From positions 4,521,001 to 4,585,000 of the forward strand of contig OY727098.1 of the NCBI GenBank assembly GCA_963402885.1: DNA of 64,000 nucleotides, in the 5' to 3' direction. This stretch comes from Antedon bifida (lineage: Eukaryota > Echinodermata > Crinoidea > Comatulida > Antedonidae). Each line of letters starts with the position of its first letter. Position 1 is the stretch's first letter. The notes beneath the pieces were generated by a model. The model had not been told where the DNA came from. It saw only the letters and a list, made by a program, of their open reading frames with translations, and searched no databases. Both the position numbers and the translations under genes were made by a program. Of the stretch, positions 53,901-64,000 are shown piece after piece.

Positions 53901-54915
53901 GTTAAAAGAAAACCTTATCAAAGAAAATTAAACAATTATTTAATAACTAGTATTATATAACACCTAAATAAATTCTTGTCATTTGATTAGACAATTGTGG
54001 GTCACATGGCGTGCAATAGTACGCACTATTAAATGATCATTATTATTATTATTATATAGTACTAGTAGTAACTTTGACTAATATTACCTGACATAAGTAT
54101 AACTTGTGTAGTTTCCATGTTTTACCAAGTGCTACTATTGAGATATCTGAATTTTCTCCATTTACAAAAAGGGTTGTGAATATATATTTGGATGTGGATT
54201 TCAACCGTTTCCTGTAAATAATAATAATTTAAAAAAAGGGACTACAAAAATGGGTTTAACAGTTGGCCTTACTGTCCATCCAATTCACGCTCAATTAAGT
54301 AAAAATAGTTTAATCATGGAGGTAAATTACCTCCATGGTTTAATTATTAGTATTTTATTTGTATGTACCTGAATATGATGGTCAGGAAGCAAAGGAAATG
54401 CTATATAAAATAAGTATAATATTTTAATCAATTGCATTAATTGAGTGGTGGAGCACGCCTACTACTCTCTAGGCCTAGGGCCTAGGCCTACCTATATATT
54501 ATAGTTAGTACTACTAGTAGGCTAAGCTTGTTTAAAATCTGATATTCATGTGAAACAAACAGTGCTTTAATGTTTGAGAGCCGTAAATAAAACCTACAGT
54601 TTGTTGACGCAACAAAATACTGACCTTGTTGGTGGCTTATTATAGGAAGGTCAACCACACCAGCCAGTAGGGCTGGGCCGACAGGACAGGCCAAATTCAT
54701 GATGATTGGCCTGCATGCTGCAGCCTAGCCGTTTAAAGTTTCAAGTCAATATTTATATAAATACGTTACCTTTTAGGGGTGTGTAATACCTCTTCAAAAT
54801 CATCATCGACTTGACCCTCCAGCCGCCGTTTTTTTAAATTAAATTTGTTTGAATTGGTTGAATTACTATCTCTTTCAGAGTCACTTTGTGCCGATCCTGC
54901 AACGTAGTTTCCCAT
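44904..54915 (-). CDS. GMCL1: Germ cell-less protein (BTB/POZ)
   Basis: Sixteen coding exons: 54915-54770, 54211-54088, 53703-53607, 53327-53230, 51801-51755, 51408-51343, 50883-50818, 50209-50125, 49656-49569, 48742-48611, 47986-47917, 46932-46851, 46520-46459, 46154-46071, 45551-45464, 45074-44904. Every phase agrees and the product is 501 aa (human 515). MGNYVAG offers a myristoylation-type glycine as in the fly and human proteins. KRLKSTSKYIF leads into a BTB domain (NGENSDISIVALGKTWKLHK, YFSSMFSGSWKESS, LGSLYQDEVVIDPSKV). A BACK-like middle follows (SSSLFVLQVEMDIYSLIKK), then VYKQQW, MRCGRIISKEGEYCWRWTGF and FKRN/SVSLQPSRK. The family acts at the nuclear envelope and as a Cullin-3 substrate adaptor in germ-cell fate. 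The ATG at 54915 is preferred over an upstream in-frame ATG because it gives the conserved MGN start. Confidence 0.96.
45766..46135. repeat. 185-bp tandem duplication carrying part of a GMCL1 exon
   Basis: Copy A (45766-45950) and copy B (45951-46135) match over nearly all their length. Copy B contains the 3' 65 bp of the real exon 46154-46071, its splice donor and adjoining intron. Copy A repeats these but has no splice acceptor or exon start, so it cannot act as a full exon. Only a few substitutions separate the copies. Confidence 0.93.
47040..47460. other. CpG-bearing island with a small ORF inside a GMCL1 intron
   Basis: Within the intron 46933-47916 this segment is much less AT-rich than its surroundings. 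It has a GC-box-like GTGGGCGGAGC at about 47103 and, on the plus strand, an ATG at 47296 opening 35 codons (MAVLKAFECEALARKTRPML at the start) that end at a donor-like CAG|GTGAGG (47402/47403). An acceptor-like TAACTGACTAAACCCAG lies just before 47629, but joining the two gives only about ten further codons. It could be a nested plus-strand transcript, a retroposed gene fragment or an unknown repeat. Confidence 0.3.
48815..49017. mobile_element. Short retroposon insertion with 17-bp target duplication
   Basis: TGTTATAATGTACAGTA occurs at 48815-48831 and 49001-49017, flanking 169 bp. The insert has inverted outer arms (AAAGTTTGTGGTACACCACG against GTGGTGTACCGCAAACTTT) around a core TTGAGTTTCTCAACATTTCG + ATCAATATGC. 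A second copy of the core is at 49259-49333. A long target duplication points to target-primed reverse transcription. It lies in the GMCL1 intron between exons 9 and 10. Confidence 0.7.
49255..49335. mobile_element. Second copy of the 48.9-kb retroposon core
   Basis: TTAGTTCTGAAAATAACTGT and the ATCAATATGCTTTGATCGTC block match 48867-48923 with few changes. The inverted arms are absent, so this copy is cut or is the other end of a larger element. Confidence 0.65.
52250..52625. promoter_or_regulatory. Promoter-like CpG-rich island inside a GMCL1 intron
   Basis: In the intron 51802-53229 about 375 bp stand out: repeated CGATCG, CGCGG and TACG words, a TAGGCCTAGC cluster, and near 52555-52590 a block whose minus strand reads AAATCCCAAAATGCATTGCG. 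This closely follows the ZNF143/THAP11 promoter motif (ACTACAAxxCCCAxxATGC). A perfect palindrome TATAGCGGGCCGCTATA ends the block. GMCL1's own start lies 2.3 kb upstream, so this would be an alternative or unrelated start. A donor-like site (TTAG|GTAGTG on the minus strand, near 52257) would let it splice to GMCL1 exon 5. Confidence 0.45.
52860..52950 (+). mobile_element. LINE/SINE 3' tail
   Basis: GAGAGTCACAAATGATCAGC, the GGATGGATCACC block and an AAATAAAAATAAAAATT end match the tail of the SINE at 17408. No tRNA head is present upstream; the T-rich lead-in suits a LINE 3' UTR. Confidence 0.65.
53951..54033 (-). repeat. Dispersed repeat, copy 2
   Basis: Inverted match to 26631-26716 with about 90 percent identity (GTCACATGGCGTGCAATAGT on the plus strand). 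It lies in the GMCL1 intron between exons 2 and 3; the hairpin part seen at copy 1 is missing here. Confidence 0.75.
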
Positions 54916-55022
54916 TTTTTTGTTATGAATTTTAATTTTTACTACGTAATAGACTTTCGATCCAGACGTCAAATAAAACATACACAGTAACATACTAACA
55001 TGAGGTAATTTCGCAACATTGA

Positions 55023-55318
55023 TTAAAGATGTATTGTCGCCCTGAAAAAATAATTCTTAAACATTTTTTTTTAATATTCCAGATTAATGTAACACAATAG
55101 TTATCCACTTTGACCAAAAATTGGATTAAAAAAAAATGCATTTACCTGAAAAAAATTTGATTTAAAGCAAAAAATGGTCAAATTGGCTGCCAGCCAATGG
55201 ATTTTTGCTTGAATTTAACCATTTATTTTGTCATTTTATAAGTGAAAACATTATTTTTTTTTCTTTTTTTTTTTATTGAAAATTATTAACTTTATTAAAA
55301 CTACAAAACAATATATTG
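55023..55318. mobile_element. TTAA-flanked MITE, right end missing
   Basis: Starts with TTAA + AGATGTATTGTCGCCC and follows the copy at 28268 closely, including GGTCAAATTGGCTGCCAGCC. Similarity stops near 55318, so the right inverted end is lost. Confidence 0.8.
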
Positions 55319-55458
55319 AACGCACGGCATACCAAACCGTTTCGTACACCTGCGATGAAAATATAAATTCAATTTCTTTTAAAATTGAGGGCGGCAAACA
55401 TAAAATTTACGAGATCGAATACAGGTTGAAAAAAAAAATTAAATAAAAAAAAAAAGAT

Positions 55459-55690
55459 GTTAAATGTGCTCTCCCTGCCTCAGCACTAAGGCGCTGGCAC
55501 AGCCTTTTGGGGTCCTTTCCAGCACATCACCAGATGCCTTGATGTTGTCGCCTCATGATGTGTGGTGGAAAGGGGGACGTATAATTCTGTGAACCCCAAA
55601 CACAGTTGATCGCATACCTTTAACTCTATTCCACCGACCAGCATGGGAATCGAACCCACGACTGAGCTAACAGGTCGTTTTGGTTAAAAC
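55459..55690 (-). mobile_element. tRNA-derived SINE
   Basis: On the minus strand a GTTAGCTCAG A-box-like start and a GTGGGTTCGATTCCCA B box lie unusually close together. A body follows that ends AGCGCCTTAGTGCTGAGGCA + GGGAGAGCAC. It has no cloverleaf. It sits directly next to the tRNA-Asn pair. Confidence 0.65.
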
Positions 55691-55759
55691 AAGGTTAATA
55701 TGTATAGTTATGAAGAGAATATAAATATAAAAATAAATAGAAATTGATTTAATCCACAT

Positions 55760-55794
55760 CGTCCCTGGATTGGCTTGACCCACCAACTTTTCGC

Positions 55795-55827
<33 letters not shown>

Positions 55828-55833
55828 AGAGAC
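55760..55833 (-). pseudogene. tRNA-Asn(GUU) decayed copy
   Basis: 74 bp aligned with the intact tRNA at 55913-55986. The anticodon GTT remains, but one anticodon-stem pair is lost (G opposite G), the T stem has an extra mismatch and the B box reads GGGTCAAGCC instead of GGTTCAAGCC. It is probably not transcribed or not folded well. Confidence 0.8.
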
Positions 55834-55912
55834 ATATTGGTTAGAATGTTTTATTGTTTTTAATTTGTGAAATTTATATAAAGAATAAAATAGAAATTGA
55901 GTAAAATCATAT

Positions 55913-55924
55913 CGTCCCTGGGTA

Positions 55925-55980
<56 letters not shown>

Positions 55981-55986
55981 AGAGAC
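55913..55986 (-). tRNA. tRNA-Asn(GUU)
   Basis: The minus strand reads GTCTCTGTGGCGCAATCGGT and continues through TTAGCGCGTTCGGCTGTTAA to end in CCCAGGGACG: 74 nt without intron. The acceptor stem GTCTCTG pairs with CAGGGAC (one G-U pair), the anticodon loop is CTGTTAA (anticodon GTT), and the T arm is GGTGG-TTCAAGC-CTACC with one G-U pair. It is almost identical to vertebrate tRNA-Asn. A and B boxes are intact. Flanks for about 50 bp each side are shared with the decayed copy 153 bp away, so the pair arose by tandem duplication. Confidence 0.96.
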
Positions 55987-57239
55987 ATATTGGTTAGAAT
56001 GTTTTATTGTTTGGAAGTTGTGAAATTTATATAAAAAAGCACAGTGTATTAACATACAAAAATTCAGTGACTTTATGTGTATTTTATATCACTGCGCTCC
56101 ACCGGTGCTAAACTTGATCCACTGGACCAGTTACCGTAGTACTATTTCTATTTCGGAAGTAAATAAAGGCATAAATGGCGCTCCGTAGAGAAGTAGAGAA
56201 TGCTCCATCGTCAGAATGACGCTCTCTGAATATACCTCGTAACACACACGCTTTTATTAACCAGCCGTCTTTCATTAGGCCTGTGTACTGATGAAAAGGG
56301 TAAAGGTAAATCTTTCTTTCGTAAATTAAAAGATATATTAATAAAAATTAATAAAATCAAATTTAGAATAGGACATTTTGTCACTTTTGCGCAAAAAACC
56401 CCCAAAAATTAGGCCTAATTGAACTGAACACCCAATGATTTCTTTTGTTTGGTAAATAACTAACAACTTGTTAAACAAAATTATTTCAGGGAAATATGTA
56501 GGCCTACAGTTAAGTTAAAAAATAAGACCCACTTTACTTCATAACTTTCTAGGGAAGGAAATTAATTATTATTTATATCTGAAAACAATATTAATACTAT
56601 TGAAAATTTAATATTTTTTCATATTAAATTCATGAGAAAGTTTTTTATGATCTGATTCTTGTATGGTTATTTTCAGTTAAAGTTTCCTAATTCGTTTCAC
56701 ATTTTTTAACCTCAGTTCTGTCGCGTACTATTGTAAATGACAATCGATTTAGCGGTATATCAGTAGAACACCTTCAAGGCTTCGTTAACAATTTAAATCC
56801 TCATGACTAAAGATAAGACAACTTCTTTATTTGTCTCAATCGATTCTTTTCTTCTCATACGGTCGGGTTTAATTAGTTCATATATAAGGTATACCTGTTA
56901 CATTATTGTGTGTAGCCAACATCAATGCTTTCATCCTGGTTTAAGTAGCACTTTGGAAAAAAAACAATGAAACTGCATAGGGACTGTAATCTTGTTATTT
57001 AATTAATTCTTAAAATTAACTTACTTCTGTATATAAAGACTCATGTGAATAACCATTGAGTGAACATTATCCGTTGAAAACCAATGTGTTAAGAATAAAA
57101 TGCATTGATGTTTTCAGAAGTTCATTCAAGACTATTTTAGTCTTATACTATAGACTATTTTAGCCATATATACTATAGCCTATTAGTACGATTAAAATAA
57201 GAGGCAATACCAAAACAAATTGATAATTATAATTATTTG
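55987..57239. other. Intergenic; probable 3' UTR of the 400-codon gene
   Basis: No coding or RNA gene seen. A minus-strand AATAAA at 56826-56831, about 410 bp past the stop at 57240, may be the polyadenylation signal of that gene. Confidence 0.45.
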
Positions 57240-58442
57240 TTAGTTTATAAATACTGGAGTTTCTATAATACTAGACAGATTTAAATGTTCACGTTTATTT
57301 TTTTTGCCAGTAGATGAAGTCGTAGATCTCATAAAATTTGGTTCGGTTCTTTTATAAATTGATTGAGAATTACGTTCTGCAATAGACCGCCCGGTGATCG
57401 ATACGTTCATTTTTTCTTGTAATTTTTTTGAACCCGAATCCGTCGTTTTTGGTCGTACAGGTAGTAAAAGAGTCTTTTCTCGGCGGCGGGTTGTTGGTGG
57501 TGCAGACGAAGCATTTGATCGCAGCTCATGCATGTAGGTAGAAAGTTTGTCAGCGGAACTAATATTAGACATTTCTGTTTGATTACGTGTATGTTCAGCA
57601 AGTTGCCTTCTATACATTTCCAAGTAAGATGAATTCGATATTTTTGGTGATTTTGAATTTGTTGTTGCTCTACTCACACTGCTATTAATTGGCTTGCCAC
57701 AGTCAAGTTCAAAGGTAATACGTTTCCGGGATTTTCGTTTTGCAGATAGTCGAGATCCATTTATATTGGTTTTACCAGATTCTTCCCTGGTTTTATTCAC
57801 TAAGCGGTCATCAGTTTTGTCTTTAGAAATGTTAAGTCGTCTTGCCAACGAAGTCACTTCTTTGACATTATCAATCGCTGTAAAAATTTCAGAAATAGAT
57901 TGTCTCCGTGTTCTATTTCCTGGTAGACTCAGGATCTTACCACTTGAAATGTCCAAAGAGGAGTTCTTGTCGATAGCATCTCCATGGTCAAGAGTTATCT
58001 CTCTTTCACCGTCGTTTTCTCCAAGTTGCCTGTAGTGGTATATCTGGACATTATCAACAGGAACAGTGGATAATCTTCTGTTAGATACCTGTTTATATTG
58101 GGTCATAGCAGCCCGTTTTTTTCGAGCAACAGCTCTCGGCAGTAAAGACGATAATTCAGCAGGGGTAGGAAGAGAAATCGAGCGTTGTTTTCCCAAATAG
58201 AACGGTTGATGTTTGTTTTTTGGTAATCTGGGTTTCAAACAATCTTGTGATGATATTTTCCATATTTGTTCATGAGAATTACGAATATTTAAATCCCGTT
58301 CTTTTTCTAATTCTCGTAGCACAGTCGATAAGTGTGGCTCGTAAGTTCGATTTCGAGCATAAGTTTTCGAAAATATCCGGTTCGAATGTTTCTTTAGTTT
58401 GTCGAGAATTTGACGATACGAATTTCCAGGTTCATGTTCCAT
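57240..58442 (-). CDS. Intronless gene of unknown function, 400 aa
   Basis: A single 400-codon frame with ATG at 58442 and TAA at 57240. It is the longest uninterrupted frame here and clearly not random in composition. The protein is very basic and rich in Ser, Arg, Lys, Asn and Thr, with no signal peptide or membrane span, and is probably largely disordered. The N-terminal 60 residues are charged and helix-prone (YRQILDKLKKHSNRIFSKTY, LRELEKERDL). Basic clusters ARKKRAA (106-112) and KRKSRKR (235-241) resemble nuclear localisation signals. NRRLST (121-126) and TRRQS (178-182) match the PKA consensus RRxS. I recognise no domain or family. Absence of introns suggests a retrogene or a fast-evolving gene, perhaps germline or cytoskeletal, but that is speculation. 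It lies between GMCL1 and PP2A-C on the same strand. Confidence 0.8.
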   Translation of the reverse strand: MEHEPGNSYRQILDKLKKHSNRIFSKTYARNRTYEPHLSTVLRELEKERDLNIRNSHEQIWKISSQDCLKPRLPKNKHQPFYLGKQRSISLPTPAELSSLLPRAVARKKRAAMTQYKQVSNRRLSTVPVDNVQIYHYRQLGENDGEREITLDHGDAIDKNSSLDISSGKILSLPGNRTRRQSISEIFTAIDNVKEVTSLARRLNISKDKTDDRLVNKTREESGKTNINGSRLSAKRKSRKRITFELDCGKPINSSVSRATTNSKSPKISNSSYLEMYRRQLAEHTRNQTEMSNISSADKLSTYMHELRSNASSAPPTTRRREKTLLLPVRPKTTDSGSKKLQEKMNVSITGRSIAERNSQSIYKRTEPNFMRSTTSSTGKKNKREHLNLSSIIETPVFIN

Positions 58443-60480
58443 TTTCTTCTAATGCAGCCACCGAACTTGACTGAGAAGCACTTAATAAAACGAGCAACCT
58501 TTAGTCAGTATGCTAACAATAAGTTGCTGAAAAAACAAATCACTTCTGTTATCCATGCCATAATCAGGCAATAGACGTTCCTACACGTTAATCGTAATAG
58601 TAAAAACAATCGTTAAATTATCGATCTATTTTACACAGGGACACGATAAGAAAGTCCGAATGTCTATAGGTCTACACTAGAATGATCTACAACAGTGTCT
58701 AGATCAACAATACACAAATCAATGTACTGTAGTTGATCCACAATTGAGTCAGAAGTTACACCTTCTCTTGTTTAAATGCACGTGATGTGCTAACATGCAG
58801 CAGTAGCTTATAGATGTAGATGTGGTTATAAGGGCTTTATGTGGCTTGAAAAGAATGAATAGGCTTGAAACTGAGAAGACGTTTTAACGACCAAAGCATA
58901 GATGTCTATTGTTATTATTGTATTAGTAATTCCAAAAAACAAACTATAAAATCTTTCTATAGAATGATTAAAAACTATTTACAATACATTTATAAGAAAA
59001 AAACATTGTATTACAGTAGGTTAAATAACCATAGTCGACTTCGTTTCAGCGCCACGGACTACGCAACTATCGAGAAAGTCATTCTGCGCATGTTCGGTGG
59101 CATTTGAGAATATTTCGCGTCGTGAAAACGAAGATTAAATAGTAGTAGTTTTAAAAATGCTTGAATAATATATATATAATATATAATAATATGATTTAAA
59201 TTATAGCAATCGAAGGGGATACACGTCAAGAAAAATGTTCAGGGCTCAACCAGTAATCCTTAGAGACCTCCAGTAGCTCTGACGACACAAAAAGTCGTTG
59301 GAGACATGTACACCATCAAAATGTAAAATACAAAACTATTACTTTCAACGAAAAAAGAGTATCTCACATTTATTACGACAGAAATAGAATTTGTATGCAC
59401 ATTTTAAAAGGCCTCAATCGCACATGAAGCCATTTGTACTACCCTCCAATCATGCTTTGAAAAAAAAATCACACGTATGTATCATGCATGCAAGCTTACT
59501 TAATACCACTATGTATAAAAATTAGATTAGTAGCTGTAGATGCCATTAAAAACGCCAACTAAATGACTGTTTTTTAACCAGAAAATCCTTGATATAAATG
59601 TTACCATATTGAGAATTAGTTTCCAAAATACTTTGTGATATAGCATACACAACAGAATTAAAAATAACGTAGAAAACCTGTAGAGGAATAACGATAATCT
59701 CAAGGATATTCATTTAATCTAGTTGCAACCAAGGTAAAAAAAAAGGGCATTTCCCATTTTCATATCAAATCTAGGGATGAAATAATTATACACATACAAA
59801 ATTGATTGTATCATCTTGTTTACTGCAACTTAATCTACACATAAAAACATAACATTATACGGTAAAAGTATTTTAGCGGACAGCCCAATATTTCTGTAGT
59901 TTATTTCTGTGCATTTTATTGTTCCTGCATCCAACCTCATTAATTATATTAAATAGATTTTATATTTAAAGAAGTAACACAGTTTGGTAAAGGCTACACA
60001 ATGATATACCAATAACTAACACCAATTATTTGCTGCTATAAGTATTGATATTCACCCCAAATGGTATTGTGTAGGAAGACAGCCGGCTTTCACAACTTTT
60101 GACAAAAACAAGATATGGTGAGGAACAAAAGGGTATAATCTTACATGGAATGGGTCATTACAAACAATTAGCAATACAATTTACAAACTCCCATTTCACT
60201 AGAAACAAACCAAATAATCGCACAACAAAAATGTTGAATTCTCTGATATGGATAATTATACTAAACAGTTTCAACTACTTTTAACCACGTGTAATAGATA
60301 TATAGAATGACATACTTTTGGAAACAGAATTGTCAAGTGCTTTCCAATACCTGTTTTCATATTAAAACTGTTTGCTGTTAAACACTTGTTCACTGTGCTA
60401 CACCATTACAGAGCATTTTAATAGATTTCTTTTAAACAGACTTTGGAGCAGATTTTGCCAGTTTAATCTTGATGTTGTGT
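58443..60480. other. 5' region of the 400-codon gene and 3' UTR of PP2A-C
   Basis: No separate gene seen. A CpG-bearing stretch at 59040-59125 includes CTGCGCATG, a half-site of the NRF1 motif, and may be the start region of the minus-strand 400-codon gene. Left of 60480 the sequence is the likely PP2A-C 3' UTR. Confidence 0.4.
59900..59920 (-). terminator. PP2A-C polyadenylation signals
   Basis: Two AATAAA hexamers on the minus strand (59900-59905 and 59915-59920) lie about 560-580 bp past the stop. A 3' UTR of this size is reasonable. Confidence 0.45.

Positions 60481-64000
<3,520 letters not shown>

Overview
The window is animal nuclear DNA: AT-rich, gene-sparse, with short exons bounded by GT/AG introns, and full of small DNA transposons, SINEs and LINE tails. 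Invertebrate-style gene forms (a macroH2A with only the ADP-ribose-binding type of macro exon), short introns and dense TAGGCC/GGCCTA tracts suggest a marine invertebrate deuterostome. An echinoderm is my best guess, by inference only.

Layout. 1-18.6 kb is almost gene-free and carries degenerate repeats. 18.66-21.14 kb (minus) holds a two-exon reading frame that I do not recognise. 24.4-28.1 kb (plus) is a complete seven-exon macroH2A histone. 31.1-33.4 kb (minus) is TXNDC15, a membrane-anchored thioredoxin-fold protein. 35.4-36.2 kb (plus) is a single-coding-exon ELOVL6-type fatty acid elongase. 40.55-41.47 kb (minus) is a second, divergent elongase, tail to tail with the first. 44.9-54.9 kb (minus) is a complete 16-exon germ cell-less (GMCL1) gene, reconstructed exon by exon with all phases consistent. 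55.7-56.0 kb carries two tandem tRNA-Asn(GUU) sequences, one intact and one decayed. 57.2-58.4 kb (minus) is an intronless 400-codon gene of unknown function. 60.5-63.0 kb (minus) is the PP2A catalytic subunit, lacking only its first exon, which must lie beyond the right edge.

The genes are not an operon and do not form one pathway. They cover chromatin (macroH2A), ER/ciliary membrane biology (TXNDC15), very-long-chain fatty acid synthesis in the ER (two elongases), nuclear-envelope/BTB ubiquitin-adaptor biology (GMCL1) and protein dephosphorylation (PP2A). macroH2A, TXNDC15 and PP2A-C are also neighbours on human 5q31, so part of this window looks like old deuterostome synteny.

The mobile fraction includes at least seven copies of a 110-160 bp foldback MITE, three copies of a TTAA-flanked MITE, a 509-bp long-TIR element, tRNA-derived SINEs whose tails match a LINE tail, and a CR1/L2-like LINE 3' end touching a TXNDC15 splice donor. 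The most interesting unexplained items are the unrecognised two-exon gene, two promoter-like CpG-rich islands inside GMCL1 introns, a triple CRE cluster behind the second elongase, and a partial GMCL1 exon duplication. I saw no CRISPR array, prokaryotic system or retrovirus-like element.
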